From Sulfuritalea sp. (GTDB taxonomy: Bacteria > Pseudomonadota > Gammaproteobacteria > Burkholderiales > Rhodocyclaceae): a stretch of 34,266 bases of DNA. Of the stretch, positions 15,644 to 24,546 are shown one piece after another; within the stretch, counting starts at the first letter, position 1; each line of letters opens with the position of its first letter. The notes beneath the pieces are model-generated. The model ran no database searches and was not told the origin of the DNA. It was given only the letters and a program-made list of their open reading frames with translations. The position numbers and the translations under genes are program-made. The stretch covers positions 1 to 34,266 of the forward strand of contig JAPLRA010000121.1 in NCBI GenBank assembly GCA_026399445.1. Direction: 5' to 3'.

Positions 15644-15943
15644 TATTCCCGAGCACGACAACTACGCGGTGGATTTCATCAACGCGGTGCGCTGGATCAA
15701 GGAAAACCTGCCGCATGCGCGGACCTCGGGCGGCGTTTCCAACGTGTCCTTTTCGTTTCGTGGCAACGACGCGATGCGCGAGGCGATCCACACCGTGTTC
15801 CTCTATCACGCGGTCAAAGCCGGCTTCACCATGGGCATCGTCAATGCCGGCCAGCTCGGCGTCTATGACGATCTGGCGCCCGAACTGCGCGAAGCGGTCG
15901 AGGATGTCGTGCTCAACAGAAAAGTCGGCGCTGGCTCGGCTTT

Positions 15944-15975
15944 GCCCGCTCGGGATTCCGCTTCGCGGGCGAGCG
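15944..15975 (+). repeat. Palindromic insert within metH linker
   Basis: A nested palindrome (CGCTCG 15947-15952 / CGAGCG 15970-15975, with inner CCGC-TTC-GCGG at 15958-15968) encodes an alanine/serine/arginine-rich stretch (SALPARDSASRASD). It lies between the pterin and cobalamin modules, where typical MetH proteins have only a short linker. It keeps the frame and shares CCGCTTCGCGGG with 6159-6170. Confidence 0.5.
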
Positions 15976-16375
15976 ACGTCTTGATCGAGCTGGCAACGCG
16001 GGTCAAGGGCGCCGCCAAGGAGCAGGTGTCGATCTGGCCTGGCGCGCATGGCCGGTGGGCAAGCGTCTCGAACATGCGATGGTGAAGGGCATCACCGAAT
16101 TTGTCGTGGCCGACACCGAAGAATGCCGCGCCGCCCTGTTCGCCGAAGGCAAGCCGCCGCTATCGGTGATCGAAGGCCCGCTGATGAACGGCATGAATGT
16201 GGTCGGCGACCTGTTCGGCGCCGGCAAGATGTTCCTGCCGCAGGTGGTGAAGTCGGCGCGCGTGATGAAGCAGGCCGTGGCCCACCTGATTCCCTACGTC
16301 GAAGAGGAAAAGAAGCGCACCGGTTCGACCTCGAAGGGCCGCATCGTGATCGCCACGGTCAAGGGCGACGTGCAT

Positions 16376-16408
<33 letters not shown>

Positions 16409-17776
16409 GGTTGCAACGGCTACGAGATCATCGATCTCGGCGTAATGGTTTCGGCCGACAAGATCCTGCATGCCGCGAAGGAACATGGCGCGCAGGCGAT
16501 CGGCCTGTCGGGCCTGATCACGCCCTCGCTCGAGGAGATGAGCCACATCGCCGGCGAGATGCAGCGCCAGGGCTTCGACGTACCGCTCTTGATCGGCGGC
16601 GCGACGACCTCGCGTGCCCACACCGCGATCAAGATCGCGCCGAACTATGCCGGGCCGGTGGTGTATGTGCCGGATGCGTCGCGCGCCGTGGGCGTCGTCA
16701 CCAAACTGCTGTCGATCGACATGCGCGATTCCTACGTCGATGAGATCGCCGCCGACTATGAAAAAGTACGCAGTCAGCATGCCGGCAAGAAGGGGATAGC
16801 GCTGGTATCGCTCGACGCAGCGCGCGCCAATCGCGCCAAGCTGACTTACACCCCGGTGACACCGAAGCGGCTCGGCGTCACGGTGTTGCGCGATCTCGAT
16901 CTCGCCGTGCTGGCGGAGTACATCGACTGGGGCCCCTTCTTCCAGACCTGGGACCTGGCCGGCAGCTATCCGAAGATTCTCGACGATGCCGTGGTCGGCG
17001 ATGCCGCGCGCAATGTGTTCAACGATGGCAAGGCCATGCTGCAGCAGCTCATTGCGGAAAAGTGGATCAGCGCCAATGCGGTGTTCGGCCTGTTCCCGGC
17101 GCAAGCCGTGGCCGACGACATCGTGTTTTATGCCGACGAAACACGCGACAAGGTGGCGATGACCTGGCACGGCCTGCGCCAGCAACAGGAGCGCCCCGCC
17201 GGCAAGCCGCATCAATGTCTCAGCGACTTCGTGGCGCCCAAAGGTGGCAACTGCGCCGATTACGCCGGCGCCTTCGCCGTCACGGCTGGACTCGGAATCG
17301 AAAAGAAACTGGCCGAATTCGCGGCGCAGCATGACGACTACCGCGCCATCATGCTCAAGTCGTTGGCCGATCGCCTCGCCGAGGCCGCCGCGGAATGGCT
17401 GCATGAACGGGTGCGCAAGGACTACTGGGGCTACGCCGGCGACGAGTCGCTGGACAGCGCGGCGCTGATCGCCGAAATGTATCGCGGCATCCGTCCGGCG
17501 CCGGGCTACCCGGCCTGCCCCGATCACACCTCGAAGGGTGCGTTGTTCCACCTGCTCGATGCGCCGAGCAATGCCGGCATGCATCTCACCGAGAGCTATG
17601 CCATGACGCCGGCCGCCTCGGTCGCGGGCTTCTATCTGGCCCACCCCGAAGCGCATTATTTCGCCATCACAAAAATCGATCGTGATCAGTTGCAGGATTG
17701 GGCGCAACGGTGTGGAATGACTCTCCCAGAAGCCGAAAAATGGCTCGCCCCACTCTTATAGCCCCAGGAGAAACCC

Positions 17777-18235
17777 ATGTCGGAAGCAAACCTCAACCGC
17801 CTGAGCTTCAACGAAGCCGTGGTCTTCGTCAAACAACGCAAACAGGCGGCCTTCGCCGCGATGCCGGTGTTCGGCGACGAAGAAAACGACACAGCGCAAA
17901 CCGCCGAAGGGGCGCGCATCTTCATCCTGCTGCCCGACGAGGATGAGGGCTGGACCCTGCGTTTCATCGCCGGGCCGTTCTTTTCCGCCGCCTACGCCGC
18001 CAACGACACCATTCCCGCCGACGAGATTCCCGATCGCATCCGCGAACTGCTGTTCATGCCGACACGCTGCGAGGAGGACTGGCTGACCGACCAGTTGCAG
18101 GTGCTGCTTGGCAAATTGACGCAAGCCGCAGGGATCGGCGACCAGATGCCGGATTACGCGTCGCAGGCCGCCAAGGGTGCGGGACCGGAGGCCGTGTTTC
18201 CGGTATCCTTCATCGGCTTGAACAAGCCTCACTGA
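17777..18235 (+). CDS. Conserved hypothetical protein
   Basis: A 152-residue soluble protein that I do not recognise. It begins MSEANLNRLSFNEAVVFVKQ, has no signal peptide or membrane segment, and is acidic with a LLPDEDEGWTLRF strand. It ends in a proline/alanine-poor tail with VFPVSFIGLNKPH. AGGAG precedes the ATG, and it starts 15 bp after the metH stop, so it is probably co-transcribed with metH under the SAH riboswitch. Two cysteine-free halves and one cysteine (TRCEEDW) give no clear active site. Confidence 0.75.
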   Translation: MSEANLNRLSFNEAVVFVKQRKQAAFAAMPVFGDEENDTAQTAEGARIFILLPDEDEGWTLRFIAGPFFSAAYAANDTIPADEIPDRIRELLFMPTRCEEDWLTDQLQVLLGKLTQAAGIGDQMPDYASQAAKGAGPEAVFPVSFIGLNKPH

Positions 18236-18240
18236 CGCTT

Positions 18241-18359
18241 ATGGCACCGAGTGCAAGCCGCCGATGATGAAACACGCGAAAAATCGAATTGAAGGCCCCC
18301 CACCCCCATCCCCGCCCCAGGGCGGGGCTACTGGTCAGCTCGCTTCGCTCGGCTATCAC
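18241..18359 (+). repeat. Structured intergenic repeat, copy R2 (modules A and B)
   Basis: It starts a few bases after a stop codon. Module A (18241-18286) has CACCGAG and the 15-mer TGAAACACGCGAAAA (18268-18282), as in copy R3. Module B (18295-18359) has a C-rich tract, a G/C hairpin (18310-18317 with 18320-18327), the GCTCGCTTCGCTCG palindrome and the ending TATCAC, as in copy R1. The remaining bases to 18406 contain the direct repeat GAACAAGGAAT (18370-18380 and 18389-18399), the second of which serves as ribosome site. Confidence 0.65.
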
Positions 18360-18406
18360 CCGTCGCTCCGAACAAGGAATTTCACGTTGAACAAGGAATC
18401 CCCAGC

Positions 18407-18982
18407 ATGAGCCAGGAAATTCCACGCGGCACCCGCGCCCACACGCCCGATCTGGACTGGAGCCAGATACGCGAAACCGTGCTGATGCTGGAGCTCGCCG
18501 CCGGTCAGGTGGATGCGGCGATGCGCGACTCGAATTCTTCGGTCGATACGCTGATGGATACCTTCACCTCGATGGCAAGCACGCTGGGCATGATCGACGT
18601 GGCGCTGGGAACGCTGCCCGACACGGTCGGCAACGGCATGGTCAAGTCCGAAATACAGGAAGGTGCCCGACAGGTTTCGCAGAAGGTGCATCACGCCATC
18701 ATCGCCTTCCAGTTTTACGACAAGCTGGTGCAGCGGCTCGACCACGTCTGCCACAGCCTGAGCGAGCTTTCGGATTTGGTGAGCAGCACCGAACGGCTCT
18801 ACAACCCGCAGGAGTGGAGCGCCCTGCAGGAGCGCATCCGCTCGAAATACACCATGGCCGAAGAACGCGGCATGTTCGATGCGGTAATGGCCGGCGCCAC
18901 GGTACAGGATGCGCTGAAAAACTACATGACGGAGCGCATGCAGAAAGTCGAGGAGAGCAGCGGCGAGATCGAGTTGTTCTAA
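18407..18982 (+). CDS. Small helical protein with CheZ-like DxxxQ signature
   Basis: A 191-residue, almost entirely helical soluble protein. The most conserved-looking segment is HHAIIAFQFYDKLVQRLDHV. It contains D105-x-x-x-Q109 on an amphipathic helix, matching the D-x-x-x-Q catalytic pair of CheZ-type CheY-phosphate phosphatases in a similar FQ...QR setting. The protein also ends in an acidic-hydrophobic tail (GEIELF), reminiscent of the CheY-binding tail of CheZ. Seen: helical character and motifs. Inferred: phosphatase for a response regulator. No chemotaxis genes lie nearby. The ribosome site AAGGAA is upstream of the ATG. Confidence 0.65.
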   Translation: MSQEIPRGTRAHTPDLDWSQIRETVLMLELAAGQVDAAMRDSNSSVDTLMDTFTSMASTLGMIDVALGTLPDTVGNGMVKSEIQEGARQVSQKVHHAIIAFQFYDKLVQRLDHVCHSLSELSDLVSSTERLYNPQEWSALQERIRSKYTMAEERGMFDAVMAGATVQDALKNYMTERMQKVEESSGEIELF

Positions 18983-18989
18983 GCGGCTT

Positions 18990-19331
18990 TCAGACGCCCC
19001 AGACGACGGGCTTCTTCTTCTTAAGCGACCACTCCAGCAGTTCCAGCAGCGGCACCGCGCGCTGCGTCAGGGTGACGAAGGGTCGCGAATTTTGCGCACC
19101 ACCGCTTCGGTCCGGCTCGGTCCGCGGCAGGTCTTCCTCCTGCACGCCCGCGCGTTGCCGTTTGTCTTCCTCGATCGCGGCCTTGAGCCGGGCGATCGCA
19201 TCAGGCAGTTGCTCGACAGTGACGATGCCCTTGTCGGTCACGTCCTTGCCCATGAGTTTCATCATGCGTTGTGCCACGTCGCCGAACATGATGACATCGC
19301 CGGAAGCCGGCGACTGAAAAATCACGATCAT
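18990..19331 (-). CDS. DUF1840 family protein
   Basis: A 113-residue cytoplasmic protein matching the DUF1840 pattern: an N-terminal VIFQSPASGDVIMFGDVAQRMMKLMGK block, then GIVTVEQLPDAIARLKAAI, a charged linker, and a C-terminal ITLTQRAVPLLELL-like helix (here VTLTQRAVPLLELLEWSLKK). The family is common in betaproteobacteria and has no known function. Its ATG overlaps the stop of the alpha/beta hydrolase (ATGA, 19328-19331), so the two are translationally coupled. It is convergent with the CheZ-like gene with a 7-bp gap and no visible terminator. Confidence 0.9.
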   Translation of the reverse strand: MIVIFQSPASGDVIMFGDVAQRMMKLMGKDVTDKGIVTVEQLPDAIARLKAAIEEDKRQRAGVQEEDLPRTEPDRSGGAQNSRPFVTLTQRAVPLLELLEWSLKKKKPVVWGV

Positions 19332-20131
19332 GGTTTGAGCTCCTGCAGCCAGTCGAGAATTTCCCGCGCCGGCTTTTTCCAGTCGCGTTCAAGCATCAGA
19401 CCGTGCCCCATGCCGGGAAAGACATGCGCTTCGACGTCGTAGGTGCGGGCCGTCATTTCCACCAGCGCCGCGGGGATCGGGTGATCGAATTCCGCGCCCT
19501 GCACCAGCAGCGGCGTGCGCTTGACGCGGCCGGCACGCGGCATGCCGAACAGGGACATGTCCCAGATGGCACGATGCGATTCGGATTGTGAGCCCTTGTA
19601 GTAGCGCTTCAGGTCGTCTAGCGACACCGGCTGGGCGAAGAGGGCTTCGCGCAGGGTTTCCAGCGAGGCCTTGCCGCCGCTCATCAGGCTGTTCAGGTCT
19701 CCCATCATTCCGGGCTTCGAAAACATCATGCCCATCGCGGCCGACATGAGGCCTTGCGGCGGCACGGCACACATCAGCACCGCGCCGGGGGCGACGTGAT
19801 CTTCCAGGTACTTCTGCACCACGAAGCCGCCCATCGAATGTCCGATCAGGACCGGCGGCGCCGGCAGGGCCGCGGCCACGGTGGCGACATCGCGCACATA
19901 GTCGTTGATCGAAAAGCTGTCGAGATGTTTGCGGCCGGGGGAACCGCCATGCCCGGAAAGGCTCACGGCGTAAGCCGCGTAACCCGCCTCGGCGAAGAAC
20001 GGCAGGAAGTGTTCTTCCCAGCACCAGGCAGCGGTATAAGCGCCGTGAACAAAAAGCAGCGGCGTCGCTTGCGTTTTGCCGGCGGGCGTGCGGACGAGGA
20101 CTTCATGATGTTCGAAACGGGGCGGATTCAT
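19328..20131 (-). CDS. Alpha/beta hydrolase
   Basis: A 267-residue cytoplasmic alpha/beta hydrolase. It has the oxyanion strand LLFVHGAYTAAWCWEEH, the nucleophile elbow IGHSMGGFV (serine), a probable acid in VQGAEFDHPIP and the catalytic histidine in FPGMGHGLMLE. The HGxxxxxWCWxxH pattern near the start resembles lysophospholipase/esterase-like and MenH-like hydrolases; the substrate is unknown. It precedes and overlaps the DUF1840 gene. Confidence 0.87.
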   Translation of the reverse strand: MNPPRFEHHEVLVRTPAGKTQATPLLFVHGAYTAAWCWEEHFLPFFAEAGYAAYAVSLSGHGGSPGRKHLDSFSINDYVRDVATVAAALPAPPVLIGHSMGGFVVQKYLEDHVAPGAVLMCAVPPQGLMSAAMGMMFSKPGMMGDLNSLMSGGKASLETLREALFAQPVSLDDLKRYYKGSQSESHRAIWDMSLFGMPRAGRVKRTPLLVQGAEFDHPIPAALVEMTARTYDVEAHVFPGMGHGLMLERDWKKPAREILDWLQELKP

Positions 20132-20206
20132 CGGCTGAGCTTGCGCAAGGAGGGTGTCCCTTGTGAGATAAGATTGGCGTTGCAGCTAATTTTACCGCGC
20201 CCCTCC

Positions 20207-20395
20207 ATGCTGAAATGGCTGATTGTCCTGTTTGCCACAGTTTTCGTCTTCGGCCTGCTGCAACAGCGGTTGCCGCAACCGGGCCGACTGCCGGGCGATT
20301 TGCGTTTTCGGCTGCGCGGCCGGGAGTATTCCTTCCCCCTCGCCTCGGTGATCGTCTTTTCGCTACTGGCCGCGCTTATCGGCTGGCTGCTTTGA
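20207..20395 (+). CDS. DUF2905 family small membrane protein
   Basis: A 62-residue protein with two membrane segments (LKWLIVLFATVFVFGLL and SVIVFSLLAALIGWLL) flanking the DUF2905 core GRLPGDLRFRLRGREYSFPL. Length and motif match this small family of unknown function. The ATG is at 20207. The 3' end overlaps the convergent cca gene by 20 bp. Confidence 0.9.
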   Translation: MLKWLIVLFATVFVFGLLQQRLPQPGRLPGDLRFRLRGREYSFPLASVIVFSLLAALIGWLL

Positions 20396-21608
20396 GTTCC
20401 CGCAAGGCTTCGACGCGCGCCGCACTGATGTTGCGGGCGATGGCTTGCGGGTCGGCGCCGCCACCGGCCGTCGCCGCGGCAATGGCTCCTGCATCCACGG
20501 CCCGCACCGCCACCAGAGCCTCTTGCCAGATCGTCGCCTGCGTGTAATCGCGCTCTTCCCAGCCCAGTCGGCCGCGATAGTCCGCCTCGCAGGCCACCAA
20601 TATCGACTCGAAGCGCTCGGGCCGACGCAGCGCGTCGCAACGCTCGAGCAACGTCAGCATGGTTTCCGGGCGCAACTCGGCTACGCGATGCATGTCGCCA
20701 TGGAAACGGGCGACAAGGCGCGCCACGTCACGACAATCGGTCGGCACGCGCAGTCGTTCGCAGATCGCTTCGACCATGGTGACGCTTTTGGCTTCATGGC
20801 CGTGATGGCGCGGCAGGATGTCGGCCGGCGTGCGCCCCTTGCCCAGATCGTGCGTCAGTGCGGCAAAGCGCGCCGGCAGGGCCGCAGCCAACCGCGCCGA
20901 CATGTCGATCACCATCATGACATGCACGCCGGTGTCGATCTCGGGATGGTAATCGGCCCGCTGCGGCACTCCCCACAGGGCATCCAGCTCGGGCAACAGG
21001 CGCGCAAGAGCGCCGCATTCGCGCAGCACTTCGAACATGCGCGAGGGCCGGGCTTCCATCAGCCCGCGCGCCAGCTCCTGCCAGACGCGTTCCGGCACCA
21101 GCGCATCGACTTCGCCCGTGGCCACCATGCCGCGCATCAGATGCAGGGTTTCGGGGGCGATCGAGAAATCGACAAAGCGCGCCGCAAAACGCGCAACGCG
21201 AAGAATGCGCACCGGATCTTCCGCGAAGGCGGGAGCGACATGCCGCAAAACGCGCGCGGCAAGATCGGCGCGGCCGCCATATGGGTCGATGACGGCGCCC
21301 GACTCATCCCTGGCCATGGCGTTGATGGTCAGGTCGCGACGCGTCACATCCTGCTCCAGCGTCACTCCCGGTGCAGCATGAAAGGCGAAACCGGTATAGC
21401 CGGGCGCCGTCTTGCGCTCGGTGCGCGCCAGCGCGTATTCCTCATGCGTCTGCGGATGGAGGAATACCGGGAAGTCGCGGCCGACCGGCAGAAAGCCCTG
21501 CGCCAGCATGTCTTGCGGCGTGGCGCCGACCACCACCCAGTCGCGATCCTTGACCGGCAGGCCCATCAGTTCGTCGCGCACCGCACCACCGACCGCGTAG
21601 ATTTCCAT
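20376..21608 (-). CDS. cca: Multifunctional CCA tRNA nucleotidyltransferase
   Basis: A 410-residue protein that adds or repairs the 3' CCA of tRNA. The nucleotidyltransferase head has GGAVRDELMG, the metal-binding DRD (D21, D23), RRDLTINAMA, and the template block EDPVRILRVARFAARF. The C-terminal half has an HD domain (HVMMVIDMSA, THDLGKG), as in the long gamma/betaproteobacterial form with phosphatase and phosphodiesterase activity. The length equals that of E. coli Cca. The ATG at 21608 lies 11 bp after the epimerase stop, so it is probably co-transcribed; open frame upstream of it belongs to other genes. Confidence 0.95.
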   Translation of the reverse strand: MEIYAVGGAVRDELMGLPVKDRDWVVVGATPQDMLAQGFLPVGRDFPVFLHPQTHEEYALARTERKTAPGYTGFAFHAAPGVTLEQDVTRRDLTINAMARDESGAVIDPYGGRADLAARVLRHVAPAFAEDPVRILRVARFAARFVDFSIAPETLHLMRGMVATGEVDALVPERVWQELARGLMEARPSRMFEVLRECGALARLLPELDALWGVPQRADYHPEIDTGVHVMMVIDMSARLAAALPARFAALTHDLGKGRTPADILPRHHGHEAKSVTMVEAICERLRVPTDCRDVARLVARFHGDMHRVAELRPETMLTLLERCDALRRPERFESILVACEADYRGRLGWEERDYTQATIWQEALVAVRAVDAGAIAAATAGGGADPQAIARNISAARVEALRELKAASR

Positions 21609-21619
21609 GGCCGGAACTG

Positions 21620-22531
21620 TCAGCTTCGCAAGTAAGTCGGCGCGACGATTTCCAGCGGCGTCGCGACGCGGCCGAAAGGCAACGTGCGGCCGGTGTCGCA
21701 CACGCTGGCCACGCGCATCGAACGAATATTGTCGCGCGTCATCGGACCGTTGGGAATGAACTCCATGGCCCAGGCTTGCAGCCAGGCAACGGCCTCCGGC
21801 AGCCCGATCACGACGCGCGGATGACCTGAAATCGCCGCGGCATAGCTGACCAGTTGGCGCAGGCTGTACTGCGTCGGGCCGCCCAGATCGTAGGCCGCGC
21901 CGATGCTGTCCGCTCGTTGCAGACTGTCCGCCACCGCGGCGGCGACATCCTCCACCCATACCGGCTGGAATCGCGCCTCGGCGCCCGCCAGCGGGAAGAA
22001 CGGGGCGATTTTCGCCATCCGCGCGAACAGCGTAAGGAAGGAATCGCCCGGACCGAAGATCACCGAGGGGCGAAACAGCGTGAGATCGAGTCCCGCATCC
22101 CGCAGCGCGGCCTCGCCGGCCGCCTTGGAACACAAATAGCCGGAAGGCGCATCGGGCGCCGCCTTCAACGCCGATACATGCAGGACGCGGCGGACTCCAG
22201 CGGCCTTCGCCGCCGCAGCAATCTTTTGCGGCAACTCGACATGGGCGCGGGCGAAGCCCTTGCCGTAGGGCTTTCCCTCGCCGCCCTTGAGGATGCCGAC
22301 CAGGCTAATGACAGCGTGCTGACCCGCCATCAGGCGATCCAGCGTCGCAGCATCATGCACATCGGCGTCGACCACGTGCACGGTGGGCAGCACCAGCAGA
22401 TGCCTGGCCCGCTCGCGACGACGAGTCGGCAGCGTAAAGCAATAGTCGGCGCTCGCGGGACGGCGAGCCAGTTCGCGGACAATGGCCGTGCCGAGAAATC
22501 CCGTGCCACCAATCACCAGAATGTTCTTCAG
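21620..22531 (-). CDS. NAD(P)-binding epimerase, complex I NDUFA9-like
   Basis: A 303-residue SDR-extended protein with the dinucleotide motif VIGGTGFLG (6-14), HVSALKA, a YLCSKAAGE (YxxxK-like) segment and the FRPSVIFGPGDSF block. This pattern is typical of the complex I NDUFA9-like family widespread in betaproteobacteria. The start appears to be CTG at 22531. It forms CTGA with the upstream stop and has GGAGGA exactly 6 nt before it, and no ATG/GTG/TTG lies near the expected LKNILVIGG start. The family function is uncertain (quinone- or envelope-related oxidoreductase). Confidence 0.87.
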   Translation of the reverse strand: MKNILVIGGTGFLGTAIVRELARRPASADYCFTLPTRRRERARHLLVLPTVHVVDADVHDAATLDRLMAGQHAVISLVGILKGGEGKPYGKGFARAHVELPQKIAAAAKAAGVRRVLHVSALKAAPDAPSGYLCSKAAGEAALRDAGLDLTLFRPSVIFGPGDSFLTLFARMAKIAPFFPLAGAEARFQPVWVEDVAAAVADSLQRADSIGAAYDLGGPTQYSLRQLVSYAAAISGHPRVVIGLPEAVAWLQAWAMEFIPNGPMTRDNIRSMRVASVCDTGRTLPFGRVATPLEIVAPTYLRS

Positions 22532-24504
22532 GGCAGTTCCTCCACGGCCTTCTCGCCCTGTCCGCGAGCGCCGACCACGCCCAGCGCGTCCTTCAGCGAC
22601 TGCGGACGGCCGGAGAATAGGGTGTTGTAATACACCGCATTGCTCATGACCTTCTTCACGTAGTCGCGGGTTTCGTTGAAGGGAATGGTCTCGGCGTAGA
22701 TGGCGCCTTCCAGCGCGTGTTCCGCGCGCCACCTGCGAGCGCGGCCGGGGCCGGCGTTGTAGGCGGCGGAGGCCAGCACAGGATGATTGTCGAGCGACTT
22801 CAGCACCATCTTCATGTAGTGGGTGCCGAGCGTGACATTGGTGTCCATTTCGGTCACGCGGGCCGGCTGGAAATTCGGCAGATTGATCTTCTTCGCCACC
22901 CATTTCGCCGTGGCGGGCATGAGTTGCATCAGCCCTTTGGCGCCGACCGAGGATTTTGCGTTCATGATGAAGCGCGACTCCTGTCGCATCAGGCCATACA
23001 CCCAGCCGTTGTCGAGTGCCAGCTGGTCGGCCTTCGGCCGCACCTGATCGCTGAACGGGGCAATGTAGCGCAGGCTGTAGTTGTGCTGAACCAGCGTGCG
23101 GTCGGCGGTGTTGATGGCGCGATCCCATATTTCATGACGCTTGGCGAACTCCGCTGCGGCAAGCAATCCCCGGTCGTCCAGGCCGCGCAAAGACCACACC
23201 CATTCACGCACCGCTTCGACGCGCATATCGACCCGAAACAACGCCAGGGAGCGCTGGAAGCCCGGATTCGCTTCGGCGACCGCCGATTCCTCGGTGCTGG
23301 GAGGGATCGCGCGCGGCGGCACTTCAATCGCGCGGCCGAGCTCCTCATCGGCGAGATTGCCGTAGAAGTTCGGCTGACCGCTGATCTTCAGGTACTGCTT
23401 GCGAGCTTCGTCGGCATGACTGCCGGCCGCCAGCGCACGACCCTGCCAATAGGTCCAGTCGGGCTGTGCCGCCAGGTTGGCCGGCATGGCGGCAATCGCA
23501 CGGCGCACGGCGCTCCAGTCGTGCGCCCGCAGCGCGGCGCGCACCTGCCATGCCCGCTGCTCTTCGGACAGACCCGTGCCGATGGCCTTTTCATACCAGG
23601 CCAGCGCTTCCGGCTGGTGCCGCAATGCCGCCTGCCAGGCGAGCTGGCCCCAGGCATAGGCGCGTTCTTCCGCGGTAAATTGCGATTCGATTCGCGCCCA
23701 GCGCTTTGCCGCATCCTGCGTATCGTTCCGCGCCAGACGTTGCACCGCGAACAAGGCCACTTCTCGTCCGCCACGCTTTGCGGCAAAGCCGCCCGGAAGT
23801 TTATCGAGATGGCGCGCCGGCCCTTGCGCAATGGATTCCAGGCCGCGCCCGTCAAAGCCTTCGCTGACCGGCAAATAGGCTGCCGCATTGCGCGCGGCGC
23901 CGACACGTTTGACTTCCAGCAGTCGGCGCACACGCTGCCAGACCTCTTCCACCGTCAAGCCACCCGCCGCAACCAGATTATCAACCAGTGCCTCGCAGGC
24001 TTGCGGCAGGTCCTGGCCGCTGTTCCAGTAGGGCCGCACGGTATCCGCCGTGTTTGCGGCCTGCGCCGCATAGCAGCTTACTTCGGCATCGGGCAGCATC
24101 AACGCGGGCAACTCGCGCTTGAAACCTTCCCACTCGCCCTTCTTGCCCATCACGCGCAACCAGTCGCCAAGCAGTTTTTCAGACAAATAGGCGCTCGGGT
24201 AACGGATCAGGTAGTCCGCTACCCCGCTTTCATCGCCATCGTCAAGACGCAGGCGCAGGGCCCAGTATTCGGCCCAAGCCTGCAGCGGGTGGCCCTGCAA
24301 CCCCGCGATCTGCCTTTCCAAACGGACCCGCTCGCCATTGCGAAAAGCTTCCCGCGCCGACAGAAACGCCGCATCGCCGCGATCGGCGAAAGTTCTCGAC
24401 GGGCCGCACAGCGCTGGCGCTGGCGCCAAGGCGACACCGAGAAAGACGGTCGCGGCAAGGCCAATCCGGTATAGGGACATCGCTGGGTTGAGGTTATAGT
24501 TCAT
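22528..24504 (-). CDS. slt: Soluble lytic murein transglycosylase (Slt70-like)
   Basis: A 658-residue periplasmic enzyme that cleaves peptidoglycan glycan strands, forming 1,6-anhydro ends. It has an N-terminal signal (hydrophobic core GLAATVFLGVALAPAPALC), a long alpha-helical superhelix of TPR/Sel1-like repeats (about 40-440), and a C-terminal SLT domain. That domain has the catalytic glutamate in YGLMRQESRF, GLMQLMPATAKWVA and ASAAYNAGPGRARRW. Length and order match Slt70. I chose the ATG at 24504; ATG at 24480 is possible. The stop overlaps the epimerase start. A divergent gene begins only 42 bp away. Confidence 0.93.
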   Translation of the reverse strand: MNYNLNPAMSLYRIGLAATVFLGVALAPAPALCGPSRTFADRGDAAFLSAREAFRNGERVRLERQIAGLQGHPLQAWAEYWALRLRLDDGDESGVADYLIRYPSAYLSEKLLGDWLRVMGKKGEWEGFKRELPALMLPDAEVSCYAAQAANTADTVRPYWNSGQDLPQACEALVDNLVAAGGLTVEEVWQRVRRLLEVKRVGAARNAAAYLPVSEGFDGRGLESIAQGPARHLDKLPGGFAAKRGGREVALFAVQRLARNDTQDAAKRWARIESQFTAEERAYAWGQLAWQAALRHQPEALAWYEKAIGTGLSEEQRAWQVRAALRAHDWSAVRRAIAAMPANLAAQPDWTYWQGRALAAGSHADEARKQYLKISGQPNFYGNLADEELGRAIEVPPRAIPPSTEESAVAEANPGFQRSLALFRVDMRVEAVREWVWSLRGLDDRGLLAAAEFAKRHEIWDRAINTADRTLVQHNYSLRYIAPFSDQVRPKADQLALDNGWVYGLMRQESRFIMNAKSSVGAKGLMQLMPATAKWVAKKINLPNFQPARVTEMDTNVTLGTHYMKMVLKSLDNHPVLASAAYNAGPGRARRWRAEHALEGAIYAETIPFNETRDYVKKVMSNAVYYNTLFSGRPQSLKDALGVVGARGQGEKAVEELP

Positions 24505-24546
24505 CTGCTGGTTTCTACTTGACTTGTTCCGGCTCCACGTTAGCAC

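Noticed and set aside
21609..22133. Long N-terminal extension of Cca
   Set aside because: It runs through the epimerase gene in another frame; the family start MEIYAVGGAVRD at 21608 is clear.
22717..24474. A 585-codon open frame on the plus strand
   Set aside because: It is antisense to the lytic transglycosylase, which has clear domains and catalytic residues; the composition is that of a shadow frame.
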